In this document: positions 42,094 to 50,503 of the stretch, piece after piece
Numbering within the stretch: the first letter of the stretch is position 1
Layout of the letters: each line of letters opens with the position of its first letter
Assembly: GCF_001040705.1 (NCBI RefSeq)
Contig: NZ_CVQP01000009.1
Location: 1 to 64,000 of the forward strand
Length of the DNA: 64,000 nt
Direction of reading: 5' to 3'
DNA from: Rhodococcus sp. RD6.2
GTDB taxonomy: Bacteria; Actinomycetota; Actinomycetes; Mycobacteriales; Mycobacteriaceae
The notes under the pieces: model-generated
The model's input: the letters and a program-made list of their open reading frames with translations, nothing else
Databases searched by the model: none
What the model was told of the DNA's origin: nothing
Position numbers and translations under genes: made by a program

Positions 42094-43611
42094 TTACAGC
42101 CGGTGCTTGGCCAGCTTGCCGGTCTCGGTGCGGGGGAGTGCGTCGACGAACTGCACCGACCGCGGGCACGTGTAGCGGGCGAGTCGACTACGCGCGAAGT
42201 CGATGATGTCCTGTGCGAGGTCGTCCGACGGATCGGTGCCCGGGACCAGTTGCACGACCGCGTGCACGGACTGCCCCATCTCCGGATCCGGGACGCCGAT
42301 CACCGCGACGTCCAGGATCGCGGGGTGCACGCTGAGACAGTTCTCGATCTGTTGCGGGTAGATGTTGACGCCACCCGAGATGATCATGAACGTCGCCCGG
42401 TCGGTGAGGAACAGGTAGCCGTCCCCGTCGAGGTAGCCGACGTCGCCGACCGTCGTCCATGTCGGATGGTCGGGATGCCGGGTGTCGGCGGTCTTGACGG
42501 GATCATTGTGGTACTCGAAGCTCCAGTCGTCGCGTTCGAAGTAGAGCAACCCGACCTCACCCGGCCCCAGCTCGCTGCCGTCGTCCCCGCAGATGTGGGC
42601 GATGCCCTGTGCGCTGCGGCCGACGCTACCCGGCTTGCGACGCCACTCTGCGCTGTCGATCAGTGTGGAGCCGTTGGTCTCCGAGCAGCTGTAGTACTCG
42701 TAGAGCACGTCGCCCCACCAGTCGAGCATCGCTTCCTTGACCTCGACCGGGCAGGGAGCAGCGGCGTGGACGGCGACCCGCAGTGAATTCAGGTCGTACC
42801 GGCCACGCTCCTCCTCCGGAAGCTTGAGCATCCGGATGAAGTGGGTGGGCACCCACTGCGAGTGAGTTACCGAGTACCGCTCGATCGCCGCGAGGGCGTC
42901 GCCCGCGTCGAACCGGTCCATCAGCACCACGGTGCCGCCGAGCGACTGGGTCGCCGTGCTGTAACGCAGCGGCGCGGCGTGGTAGATCGGTGCCGGTGAG
43001 AGGTAGACGGTGTCGGCGTCGAATCCGTAGTACTTCTCGACGATGGCGGTAGCCGGGAGTCCGGGTGCCTCGTGGATCTGCCGGTCGGGGAGCGGTGACT
43101 TGATGCCCTTCGGCCGGCCCGTGGTCCCGGACGAGTACACCATGTCCGCCCCGGCAGGCTGATCCGGCAGCGGCTCCGCCGACACCGAGCCCACCGCGTC
43201 CGCGTAGGAGTCGTATCCGCTGACCGGGCCACCGAAGGCCAGCCGCAGGCAGTCCGCGGAGAGGTGCCCGGCCAGGTCGGCGGCGAGCTCGGTCAACGCC
43301 GCCGACACCACGAGCACCTTCGCGTCGGAGTCTGCAACCACGTAGGCGATGTCGTCGACGGTGCCGTGATGGTTGGCGGTCGTGACGTAGAGGCCGCAAC
43401 GCATGGCGCCCCAGTACAATTCGAAGAGCGTCGGATCGTTGTTGCACAGCACGGCAATGTGGTCACCGCGCCGCAGTCCGGCCTCGAACAGCCAGCGCGC
43501 GAAACGCGCGGATCGTTCCTCCAATTCGGCGTAGGTGATGGTCGCCCCGGTCGATGCCATGACGACAGCGGCCTTGTCCGGGGTGACGACGCTGTGGGTG
43601 CCAGGAAACAC
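42094..43611 (-). CDS. Acyl-CoA synthetase (AMP-forming), regulon member
   Basis: A 505-residue ANL ligase: [17 protein letters not shown]-loop, [10 protein letters not shown] before the A5 region, [15 protein letters not shown] hinge, and C-terminal lysine in [14 protein letters not shown] 43611 begins 5 bases after the stop of the carboxymuconolactone-decarboxylase-like gene. It should activate the acid brought in by the adjacent importer or produced by the VOC enzyme. Third and last gene of a leftward operon driven from the divergent promoter region near 44890. Confidence 0.9.
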   Translation of the reverse strand: MFPGTHSVVTPDKAAVVMASTGATITYAELEERSARFARWLFEAGLRRGDHIAVLCNNDPTLFELYWGAMRCGLYVTTANHHGTVDDIAYVVADSDAKVLVVSAALTELAADLAGHLSADCLRLAFGGPVSGYDSYADAVGSVSAEPLPDQPAGADMVYSSGTTGRPKGIKSPLPDRQIHEAPGLPATAIVEKYYGFDADTVYLSPAPIYHAAPLRYSTATQSLGGTVVLMDRFDAGDALAAIERYSVTHSQWVPTHFIRMLKLPEEERGRYDLNSLRVAVHAAAPCPVEVKEAMLDWWGDVLYEYYSCSETNGSTLIDSAEWRRKPGSVGRSAQGIAHICGDDGSELGPGEVGLLYFERDDWSFEYHNDPVKTADTRHPDHPTWTTVGDVGYLDGDGYLFLTDRATFMIISGGVNIYPQQIENCLSVHPAILDVAVIGVPDPEMGQSVHAVVQLVPGTDPSDDLAQDIIDFARSRLARYTCPRSVQFVDALPRTETGKLAKHRL

Positions 43612-43616
43612 GACCG

Positions 43617-44255
43617 CTACTCGCCGGACAGGTCCGCGGACAGGTCGGCGACGACGACGCCCTCGGGAACCTGGACCTCTTCGATGAGTTCGGGACGATC
43701 GTCGAACTCGAGCTTCAGTGCGCGGCAGATGGTGGCGTGCATGTCGTACATGCACGTGATGTACGTCAGTTCCATGATCTGCTTGTCCGACAGGTTCTCC
43801 TGCAGGACGGCGAACACCGCGTCGGGAACTCGGCCGCCGTCGTAGACGAGTCCGTCCGTGTAGGCGAGGACGGCGCGTTCGAGTTCCGAGAACTGGTCGC
43901 TGACCTGCCAGTGCGGGACGGCGGCGATCTTCTCCTCGCTCATGCCGAGCGAACGCATCTGCTTGCAGTGTTGGGAGAAGACGAACTGGCTACCGCGCGC
44001 GTACCCCGCGCGGCCCTGGCCGAGTTCGCGCAGAAGCGGGTCGAGGTCGGCGTTGCGGTAGAGGGCGAATCCTCGTACGGCGTGGCGGAACACGTCGGAG
44101 GACTGGGCGAACACCGTCCACCAGTCGCCGGGGGTGGCGTGGATGGTGCCGTGATCGACGGCGGGGTCCTTGTCGGGGCCGAAGAGCCGGTCGTAGAAGA
44201 AGAGGATCTTCTCGTCGGTCACCTCGGCGCGGGGGACCTCACGAAGTCGGGGCAT
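43617..44255 (-). CDS. Carboxymuconolactone decarboxylase-like (AhpD-fold) protein
   Basis: A 212-residue helical protein of the CMD/AhpD superfamily, the long form seen in actinobacterial catabolic loci. Recognisable parts are [20 protein letters not shown] and the second helix pair [19 protein letters not shown]; the usual CxxC is not present as such, only spaced cysteines around H and C. So a decarboxylase, dehydratase or peroxidase-like role cannot be decided. GAAAGGA precedes ATG 44255. It lies between the VOC and ligase genes in one operon. Confidence 0.82.
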   Translation of the reverse strand: MPRLREVPRAEVTDEKILFFYDRLFGPDKDPAVDHGTIHATPGDWWTVFAQSSDVFRHAVRGFALYRNADLDPLLRELGQGRAGYARGSQFVFSQHCKQMRSLGMSEEKIAAVPHWQVSDQFSELERAVLAYTDGLVYDGGRVPDAVFAVLQENLSDKQIMELTYITCMYDMHATICRALKLEFDDRPELIEEVQVPEGVVVADLSADLSGE

Positions 44256-44274
44256 TGCTGGTCCTTTCGGGCTG

Positions 44275-44841
44275 TCAGGAAGCGCTGGGAACGTTGCGGT
44301 CGGCAGCAGTCTTCGGCTGGTGCGACACGTCGGCGTCGGTGAAATCGCGCGTCCAGCAGGCGAATTCAAGAAGGACGCCGTCGGGGTCCTGGAAGTAGAA
44401 CGACCGGACGAAGGTGCCTGCGTGAACCTCCCGTGACGCGCCCTCCGGGCTGTCGTCGTGGTTGAGGACGATGCTCAGCGGTACGCCCTCGGTCTTGAGT
44501 GCCTTGCGGTACTCGTCGAACTTCTCCGGCGGGACGGCAAGCGCGACGTGATTCATCGAGCCGACCGCGCTGGTGAGCTCGTCGCGGCCGGGCAGTCCCG
44601 CGGGCGCGGAGATTCCGGGAACCCCGTCCGGTGCGTCGGCCAGCCAGAAGAACGCCAGCGTGTTTCCGCCGCCGCAGTCGAAGAAGAAGTGCTGGCCGAG
44701 GTTGTCGGGCAGATCGAGGGTCTTGACCAGCGGCATTCCGAGGGTGCCCGAGTAGAAGTCGATGGTGCGCTGCATGTCCGAGCACACGAGCGCGAGGTGG
44801 TTGATGCCGCGGAACTCGAACTTCGGGTTGGTGGTGTTCAT
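44275..44841 (-). CDS. VOC-family metalloenzyme (glyoxalase/extradiol dioxygenase superfamily)
   Basis: A 188-residue protein with two beta-alpha-beta-beta-beta modules. Metal-ligand positions are visible as H15 in GINHLALVCSD, a second histidine in SMNHVALAVP and E in PDGVLLEFACW. It could be a ring-cleaving dioxygenase, an isomerase or an epimerase; length (188) is between glyoxalase I and one-domain dioxygenases. First gene of the leftward operon, divergent from the SnoaL-like gene with a shared operator at 44891-44904. Confidence 0.85.
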   Translation of the reverse strand: MNTTNPKFEFRGINHLALVCSDMQRTIDFYSGTLGMPLVKTLDLPDNLGQHFFFDCGGGNTLAFFWLADAPDGVPGISAPAGLPGRDELTSAVGSMNHVALAVPPEKFDEYRKALKTEGVPLSIVLNHDDSPEGASREVHAGTFVRSFYFQDPDGVLLEFACWTRDFTDADVSHQPKTAADRNVPSAS

Positions 44842-44889
44842 GGCGAACCTTTCGTGGACGACTGCCCGAGTGAGGGGCCATTACGTGAC

Positions 44890-44918
44890 TTGACAGTCAT
44901 GTCATGTTCTTGGATAGT
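44890..44918 (+). promoter_or_regulatory. Leaderless promoter with TGACAGTCATGTCA operator, copy 2
   Basis: TTGACA (44890-44895), 17-bp spacer, GATAGT (44913-44918). The palindrome TGACAGTCATGTCA (44891-44904) begins inside the -35. The start point should fall on GTG 44925, so the transcript is leaderless. The same 14-mer lies before the importer and TetR genes; here it can control both divergent operons. Confidence 0.75.
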
Positions 44919-44924
44919 CTCACT

Positions 44925-45335
44925 GTGACCACGTCATCTGTCAATACCGGCTTCGGCGACCTCGCAGATCGCTTCTTCGCTGCCGTGTGCAGCGGAGACG
45001 AGGCGGCACTCACCGAGCTGTACTCACCGGACGCGCGCATCTGGCACAACGACGACGGGCGGGAGCAGACGGTCGCGGAGAACCTCCGCACCCTCCGCTG
45101 GCTCGGCCGAACCCTCGAGGACTTCCGATATGAGGACATCCGGCGTTACCTGCTCCCCGACGGATTCGCGCAACAGCACGTCCTGCGCGCGAGCCTTCCG
45201 GGCCACGGTCCGATCGAGGTGCCTGCGAGTCTGTTCGTGCGCGTCGAGAACGGGTCGATCGCCCGCATCGACGAGTACGTCGACTCGGCCGCCACCCGGC
45301 CCCTGCAACTTGCTGCCACAAGGAGGCACCCATGA
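44925..45335 (+). CDS. SnoaL/NTF2-like protein
   Basis: A 136-residue cone-shaped NTF2-fold protein: FGDLADRFFAAVCSGDEAALTELYSPDARIWHNDDG is the classic SnoaL opening (core LTELYSPDARIWHN). Relatives are polyketide cyclases, ketosteroid isomerases or hydratases; the active residue cannot be assigned. GTG 44925 is chosen over ATG 44904 because the latter sits inside the operator and upstream of the -10. It overlaps the acyl-CoA dehydrogenase start by four bases. Confidence 0.85.
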   Translation: MTTSSVNTGFGDLADRFFAAVCSGDEAALTELYSPDARIWHNDDGREQTVAENLRTLRWLGRTLEDFRYEDIRRYLLPDGFAQQHVLRASLPGHGPIEVPASLFVRVENGSIARIDEYVDSAATRPLQLAATRRHP

Positions 45336-46516
45336 CCGTGAACCACCCCGAAGACGCCATCGCCGACCTGTGCGCCCGGATGCGCGCGTTCATCGACGAC
45401 GAGGTGATTCCGGCAGAACCCGTCCTCGCGAAGGAGGACGCGGCCGCCCACGAACTGCTCGGACAACTGCGTTCCCGGGCGAAGGAACTCGGACTGTGGG
45501 CGCTCGGGCACCCCGCCGACGTGGGTGGCGGCGGAGTGCCGTTCCTGGACTTCGTCTACCTCAACGAGGTCATCGGCCGATCCGAATTCGGCCAGCTGGC
45601 AGTCGGTTCGGTGTCCATGCAGGACACCATCATGCTGCACAAGCACGGTACCGACGAGCAGAAGCGGCGCTGGATCCCGCCGATCCTCTCGGGCGAGTTC
45701 CTGCCCTCGGTCGGTCTGACCGAACCGGACGCGGCGGGTTCCGATCCCACGCTCATCGAGACCCGCGCTGAACTCGACGGTGACACCTGGGTCATCAACG
45801 GGCACAAGTGGTTCACCACGGGTGTCGCTCACGCCGGCTACTGCACGGTGTTCGCCCGCACCGAGCCGGAGTCGACGCCTCGGCACTCCCGGATCAGCGC
45901 GATCATCGTGCCGACCGACACGCCCGGTTTCGAGATCGTTCGGTCGATTCCGACCATGGGACACGACCCCAGCGACCACTACGAGGTCCTCCTCACCGAC
46001 GTCCGGGTGCCCGCCGCGAACCTTCTCGGCGAGCGCGGCAAGGGCTTCGTCGTCGCGCAGGACCGGCTCGGGCCGGGCCGCATCTTCCACGGCATGCGCT
46101 GGCTCGGTCAGGCGCAGCGCGCGTACGAGCTGATGTGCGAGCGCGCGAACACCCGGTACGTCCACGGGTCCCTGCTCGCCGAGAAGGGCGAGATCCACCG
46201 GTACATCGCGGAATCCGCGGCGCAGATCCACGCGGCCCGGCTGATGACCCTCGATGCCGCGCGCACGATGGATTCCGGCGCGGACGCCCGAATCCAGATC
46301 GGGCTGGTGAAGTTCTGGGGTGCGCGGATGCTGCACGACGTCGTCGACCGCGCCATTCAGGTGCACGGTGCGCTGGGCCTGACCTCGGACACCCCGCTCG
46401 AGCGGATGTACCGGCAGGCGCGGTACGCGCGCATCTACGACGGTCCGGACGAGGTGCACCGCATGTCGACCGCGCGCCGGCTGCTGCGTGACCCGGGTGC
46501 CGCGCCGTGGCTGTGA
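45332..46516 (+). CDS. Acyl-CoA dehydrogenase, ACAD10/11-like
   Basis: A 394-residue FAD enzyme. SVGLTEPDAAGSDPTLIETRA is the flavin-loop signature (core GLTEPDAAGSDP), WFTTG follows, and the C-terminal IYDGPDEVHRMSTARRLLRD (20 residues) is typical of the ACAD10/11 branch. GGAGG precedes ATG 45332. The next gene is an aminoglycoside-phosphotransferase-like kinase overlapping by a GTGA; in mammalian ACAD10/11 the same two domains are fused. That pairing suggests work on 4-hydroxyacyl-CoA via a phosphorylated intermediate. Confidence 0.92.
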   Translation: MTVNHPEDAIADLCARMRAFIDDEVIPAEPVLAKEDAAAHELLGQLRSRAKELGLWALGHPADVGGGGVPFLDFVYLNEVIGRSEFGQLAVGSVSMQDTIMLHKHGTDEQKRRWIPPILSGEFLPSVGLTEPDAAGSDPTLIETRAELDGDTWVINGHKWFTTGVAHAGYCTVFARTEPESTPRHSRISAIIVPTDTPGFEIVRSIPTMGHDPSDHYEVLLTDVRVPAANLLGERGKGFVVAQDRLGPGRIFHGMRWLGQAQRAYELMCERANTRYVHGSLLAEKGEIHRYIAESAAQIHAARLMTLDAARTMDSGADARIQIGLVKFWGARMLHDVVDRAIQVHGALGLTSDTPLERMYRQARYARIYDGPDEVHRMSTARRLLRDPGAAPWL

Positions 46517-47889
46517 ACGACGGCGCCGTCAGCCTCGGTGACGGAATCGGATTGGTGCTCAGCGAGTCTCGCGGCACCGCGATGACCGTCTCCGAGCCTC
46601 GGCAGCTGACCGGTGGGGCGAGCCGTCAGGTGTGGGCAGCGGAGGCCCACTACGCGGACGGGCAGTCGCTCGCGGTCGTGCTGCGTCGGGATCCGCCCGG
46701 GCACGGCGACGCCGAGCGGATGCGCGCCGAGGCGGCCTGTCTGCGCGCCGCCGCCGCAGTCGGGGTTCCGGTGCCCGCGCTGCTCGCGTCCGGGGACACC
46801 GCACCGGGCATCGACGCCCCGTACCTGGTGATGGACATGGTCCAGGGCGAGTCGATCCCGCGCAAACTGCAGCGGGACCCCGAACTCGCCGAGGTACGAA
46901 CGCATCTCGCAGAGGACATGGGTTTCGTGCTGGGGACGATCCACCGCGCCGACGTGGACACCCTCGGAATGCTCGACGTAGGCGACCCCCTCGACGCGCT
47001 CGAGTCCGTGTATCGGGACCTCGACGATCCCCGTCCCGCGGTCGAGGTCGGGCTGCGATGGCTCAGGGAGAACCGGCCCGTCAAGCGCCCGGACGCGTTG
47101 GTGCACGGAGACTTCCGGCTCGGCAATGTCCTCGTCGACGGAGCCGGGATTCGCGGAGTCCTGGACTGGGAACTCGCGCACCTGGGTGATCCGATCGAGG
47201 ACCTCGGCTGGCTCTGCGTCCGAGCCTGGCGGTTCGGTGCGCAGCCGCCGGTCGCTGGCATCGGTACCCGGGAACAGTTGCTCGACGGCTACGAACGTGC
47301 CACGGGAACCCGGCCGTCCGACGCCGAACTGCACTGGTGGGAGACCTACGGAACGCTGCGGTGGCTGGTGCTGAGCCGGTTCCAGGCGCAGCGGCACCTG
47401 GGCGGTTCCGAGAACTCGATCGAGTTGGCCGCGATCGGGCGTCGCGTGTGCGAGTCCGAGTACGACCTGCTGCTGATCCTGGGACTGCTCGACGGCACCG
47501 AAGTGCCGCCGGGCGAGACAACGCCCGGTCCGTCGTTGCATGATCGCCCGAGTCTGTCGGAGATCCTCGACCTTGTCGCCGGCACGCTGCGCGACGACGT
47601 CGCGCCCGTACTCGACGGCGCGCACGACCGCGAGCGGTACCTGCTCCGGATCTGCGTCAACCTGCTGGGCATGGCGGGGCGGGAACTCGGTGCCGAGGAC
47701 CGCACGCGCGACCTGCAGGATCTGCTCGCAGCCGTCGGCTGCGTGTCCGAAGCCGAGCTTGCGGGGAAGATCCGCGCCGGCTCCGTCGCGTACACCGACC
47801 CGGCCGTGAGTCGGCCGATCTCGACTGCGGTGCTCGCGCGACTGGGTGTGGCGAATCCCCGGCATCTGCTCCCGGCGTCGCGCCACTGA
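46513..47889 (+). CDS. Aminoglycoside-phosphotransferase-fold kinase (ACAD10/11 kinase-domain type)
   Basis: A 458-residue kinase-fold protein. The catalytic loop LVHGDFRLGNVLVD and metal loop GVLDWELAHLGDPIEDLGWL (each visible as HGDFRLGN and DWELAHLGDP) are complete; GGASRQVWAAE is the glycine-rich start. Beyond about residue 330 a helical C-terminal extension of about 120 residues follows. Relatives include LvaA of levulinate catabolism, which phosphorylates 4-hydroxyvaleryl-CoA. GTG 46513 overlaps the dehydrogenase stop by four bases; GTG 46507 is possible. A terminator follows. Confidence 0.88.
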   Translation: MNDGAVSLGDGIGLVLSESRGTAMTVSEPRQLTGGASRQVWAAEAHYADGQSLAVVLRRDPPGHGDAERMRAEAACLRAAAAVGVPVPALLASGDTAPGIDAPYLVMDMVQGESIPRKLQRDPELAEVRTHLAEDMGFVLGTIHRADVDTLGMLDVGDPLDALESVYRDLDDPRPAVEVGLRWLRENRPVKRPDALVHGDFRLGNVLVDGAGIRGVLDWELAHLGDPIEDLGWLCVRAWRFGAQPPVAGIGTREQLLDGYERATGTRPSDAELHWWETYGTLRWLVLSRFQAQRHLGGSENSIELAAIGRRVCESEYDLLLILGLLDGTEVPPGETTPGPSLHDRPSLSEILDLVAGTLRDDVAPVLDGAHDRERYLLRICVNLLGMAGRELGAEDRTRDLQDLLAAVGCVSEAELAGKIRAGSVAYTDPAVSRPISTAVLARLGVANPRHLLPASRH

Positions 47890-47905
47890 GTTTCCGTTCG
47901 GCCTC

Positions 47906-47938
47906 GTCCCCTCCAGCGTTGTCTAGGCTGGAGGGGAC
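47906..47938 (+). terminator. Hairpin terminator after the kinase gene
   Basis: GTCCCCTCCAGC / GCTGGAGGGGAC form a perfect 12-bp stem with a 9-base loop, 17 bp after the stop. It separates the operon from the TetR gene. Confidence 0.8.
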
Positions 47939-47968
47939 GTGTGTTTCACGGGAAGCATTAACCTGACT

Positions 47969-47982
47969 TGACAGTCATGTCA
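47969..47982. promoter_or_regulatory. TGACAGTCATGTCA operator, copy 3 (TetR promoter)
   Basis: The same 14-mer as at 44891, and identity extends to the surrounding 20-mer ACTTGACAGTCATGTCATGT. TTGACA (47968-47973) again forms the -35. It lies 18 bp before the chosen TetR start, so the regulator probably represses itself. Confidence 0.75.
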
Positions 47983-47999
47983 TGTTGGCTCACACTTTC

Positions 48000-48680
48000 A
48001 TGGTGAGCAAGCCACCGGCCAGTACGCCCTCCGCGACGCCGCCCGTCGACGCCCTGACCGCACGGGGTCGAAAGACTCGGGACAGCCTGCTGGACGCGGC
48101 GCGCACTGTCTTCGAGGAGGTCGGATTCCTCGACACCCGGGTGGAGCAGATCGCGCAGGAAGCGTCCGTCTCGTACGGAACCTTCTACCGCTACTTCGAG
48201 TCGAAGGAAGACGTGTTCAAGGAGTTGAGCACGCGCCTGTTCGACGATGTGCACCGTCGCGAACCCCTCGACCCCGACCTGACGCCCGCCGCCAGGCTGG
48301 TCGCGACGAATCGGTCGTACTACCAGGCGTACCGGCGCAACGCGAAGATGATGGCCATCGTCGAGCAGGTCGCGACCTTCAATGCCGAGTTCCGCGAACT
48401 CCGTCATGAGCACCGTCGGCAACTGATCGAGCGGACATCCAAGGCCATCGCGCGCTGGCAGGAACAGGGCCAGGCGAGGGCGTCCCTCGATCCGGTGATG
48501 GCCGCGCGGGCCATGGCCGCGATGACCGACCACACCCTCTACCTGTGGCTGGTTCAAGGCGACGAAGCGGACGAGGAAGGTCTGCTCGACACACTGGACC
48601 AGATGTGCATCGGAGCCCTCGGTCTGGACCGGGGCGACGATGCCGTTGCCGGGCAGGAACATTCGTCGTCGGAGCACTGA
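48000..48680 (+). CDS. TetR-family regulator of the 37-48 kb regulon
   Basis: A 226-residue regulator: HTH at about residues 24-70 (KTRDSLLDAARTVFEEVGF, then QEASVSYGTFYRYFESKED) and a helical C-terminal domain resembling KstR2-like or FadR-like TetR proteins. ATG 48000 is favoured because ATG 47982 touches the operator; GTG 48003 is also possible. Its promoter carries the 14-mer shared with the importer operon and the two divergent catabolic operons. The ligand is probably a CoA ester of that pathway. Confidence 0.9.
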   Translation: MVSKPPASTPSATPPVDALTARGRKTRDSLLDAARTVFEEVGFLDTRVEQIAQEASVSYGTFYRYFESKEDVFKELSTRLFDDVHRREPLDPDLTPAARLVATNRSYYQAYRRNAKMMAIVEQVATFNAEFRELRHEHRRQLIERTSKAIARWQEQGQARASLDPVMAARAMAAMTDHTLYLWLVQGDEADEEGLLDTLDQMCIGALGLDRGDDAVAGQEHSSSEH

Positions 48681-48763
48681 TCAGGTGCAACCCGCCGTTG
48701 ACGGCGCGCGGCACTGACTCGTGCGGTCGGTGAACCCTGTCTCCTGGCGTGAGCCACTTGCCG

Positions 48764-48810
48764 CTCTCGTGCACGGTCGGGACCTTCGTGGAACCGACCG
48801 TGCACGAGAG
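48764..48810. terminator. Bidirectional terminator between two convergent TetR genes
   Basis: CTCTCGTGCACGGTCGG (48764-48780) and its exact reverse complement (48794-48810) are separated by 13 bases. A 17-bp perfect stem between convergent stops suggests shared termination. Confidence 0.75.
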
Positions 48811-48822
48811 GCTTCGGCATCG

Positions 48823-49437
48823 TCAGGTGCTGGGGATGATGCTTGTACCGAGGCGCCAGATGGTGTCCAGCAACTCGTCCCGTGACGGTGGGACCTCGCG
48901 GCTCATCGCCTCGGCCATGAGCTCGCGGAACGCTCCGAGAAAGGCGGCTGCGGCCAGTCGTGCGTCGACCGCGGGATCGACCTCACCGCCCCGCTGTGCG
49001 TGAGAGATGTTTCGAGCGGCCATGTCGATCTGTGTCGCGAGGCGCTCCGCGTCGGCCTGGGACGCCGACGGCTCACGCAGCCGGCGTCCCACGACGATCG
49101 GGGCGAGTGGTTCGTCGCGCAGAAAGTCGATCTCCCGCGACAGACGCAACCGTTCCCTTTCGATCCAGCCCAGATCCGAGGACACCGTGACGGCGAACAC
49201 CGCGTCGTCGTATGCGTCGTAGAAGGCGTGGACGACGGCCGCGACCAGGCCGTCCTTTGCGCCGAAGTACCGATAGAGCAACCCCGGAGAAGTCTCGGCG
49301 CGAGCCGCGACCTTGGCCACCTCCAGGGTGCCACCGGTATCCAGCAGTTCAGCGCGGGCGGCCTCGATGAGACGCAACCGAGTTGCGTCTCCTCGGGCCG
49401 TCAGCGCCTGGGGGGATCTGTCAGGGGATGATGACAT
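48823..49437 (-). CDS. TetR-family transcription regulator
   Basis: A 204-residue regulator with HTH at ~14-62 (RLRLIEAARAELLDTGG, then ARAETSPGLLYRYFGAKDGL) and a helical ligand domain. ATG 49437 gives a normal length and overlaps the crotonase stop by 17 bp, so the two are co-transcribed. A palindrome in the divergent region at 50329-50346 is a candidate operator controlling this crotonase-TetR operon and the SDR/monooxygenase operon. Confidence 0.88.
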   Translation of the reverse strand: MSSSPDRSPQALTARGDATRLRLIEAARAELLDTGGTLEVAKVAARAETSPGLLYRYFGAKDGLVAAVVHAFYDAYDDAVFAVTVSSDLGWIERERLRLSREIDFLRDEPLAPIVVGRRLREPSASQADAERLATQIDMAARNISHAQRGGEVDPAVDARLAAAAFLGAFRELMAEAMSREVPPSRDELLDTIWRLGTSIIPST

Positions 49438-50311
49438 TGTTCGGGTCCGGCTGCTCTTCCTTGGGTGCGGTGCTGTAGTCACCGAACGGCTTGTCCCGCA
49501 CCTTCACCATCGCGGAAACGCCCTGCTGCTCTGCCAGTTCGATGAATTCCAGCGCTTCGGGGGTGTTCCGCATCAGCCCGTCGAGGACCGGACCGAGGGT
49601 CTGCGTGCTGGCCAGCCCCATGTTCTCGTACGCCTGGTTGACGATGAGCTTCATCGCGGAGAGCTGGGAGACCGGGATGCTGGACAGCTGCTCGGCCAGT
49701 CGTGAGACCTCGTCCTCGAGCTCTGCAAACGGCACCGCCTTGTTGATGAGTCCGATCTCCGCAGCCTCGACGCCGGAGACAGGTTTTCCGGTCAGAGCAT
49801 ACTCCTTGGCCTTCGCCAGCCCGAGTCGGTAGATCCACATGCCGGAGAGGTGACAACCCCACATGCGCGCGTACGGGGTGCCGATCCGCGCGTCCTCGGA
49901 GGCGATCACGAAGTCGGCGCCGAGCGCCATTTCGCTACCCCCTCCGAGGCACCAGCCGTGGATCTGGGCGATCACCGGCTTGGGGCTGCGCCACATGCTC
50001 ATGAACTTCTGGGTCGGAGCTTCGGACGGGGCGGTCGCCATGACGAAGTCCTTGCCGGCGTCCCACTTGCCGTCGGTGTTCATCTGCTCGCCCCAGTGCT
50101 GGAACCCTCCACCGAAATCGTATCCGGCACAGAAGGATCGGCCAGCTCCGCGGACGACGACAACCTTGACCTCCGGGTCGCGGTTCGCCGTCGTCATCGC
50201 GTCCTGGAACTCGTCGGGCATCGGCGGAACGATGGTGTTCAGTCGGTCGGGGCGGTTGAACGTGATCGTGGCGACCGGACCTGCGACGGAGTAGATCAAA
50301 GTCTCGTACAT
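49421..50311 (-). CDS. Enoyl-CoA hydratase/isomerase (crotonase) family protein
   Basis: A 296-residue crotonase. FNRPDRLNTI, SFCAGYDFGG (first oxyanion-hole segment) and HGWCLGGGSEMALGADFV (second) are conserved, as is IGTPYARMWG. The first catalytic Glu position near GGSEMAL is as in many actinobacterial paralogues, so the reaction may be hydration, isomerisation or hydrolysis. GAGGTGG precedes ATG 50311. First gene of a leftward pair with the TetR gene, divergent from the SDR and flavin monooxygenase. Confidence 0.88.
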   Translation of the reverse strand: MYETLIYSVAGPVATITFNRPDRLNTIVPPMPDEFQDAMTTANRDPEVKVVVVRGAGRSFCAGYDFGGGFQHWGEQMNTDGKWDAGKDFVMATAPSEAPTQKFMSMWRSPKPVIAQIHGWCLGGGSEMALGADFVIASEDARIGTPYARMWGCHLSGMWIYRLGLAKAKEYALTGKPVSGVEAAEIGLINKAVPFAELEDEVSRLAEQLSSIPVSQLSAMKLIVNQAYENMGLASTQTLGPVLDGLMRNTPEALEFIELAEQQGVSAMVKVRDKPFGDYSTAPKEEQPDPNNVIIP

Positions 50312-50328
50312 TTTCCACCTCTCGTTGG

Positions 50329-50346
50329 TAAACTGAATTCACTTTA
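50329..50346. promoter_or_regulatory. Palindrome in the crotonase-SDR divergent region
   Basis: TAAACTGAATTCACTTTA has a perfect core TGAATTCA and matching TAAA/TTTA ends; one symmetric pair (C/C) mismatches. It lies 18 bp upstream of the crotonase start. Candidate operator for the TetR encoded at 48823-49437. Confidence 0.55.
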
Positions 50347-50503
50347 GCTATGGATCTCCGCGGTTGTCCACCCATTGACGGAATCGGGAAGGCGTGGGTA
50401 GCTTGATCCGCAATCGAGCGGTTCGGCTGCTTGCTCTGCCCAGTTCTGTTGGGCGCAAACCATATTCGGCTAGCTCCTATGTACGTGAAGGAGATCATGG
50501 GTC

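Noticed and set aside
44904-44924. ATG 44904 as start of the SnoaL-like gene
   Set aside because: It lies at the edge of the operator and upstream of the predicted -10, so it would not be on the transcript; GTG 44925 fits better.
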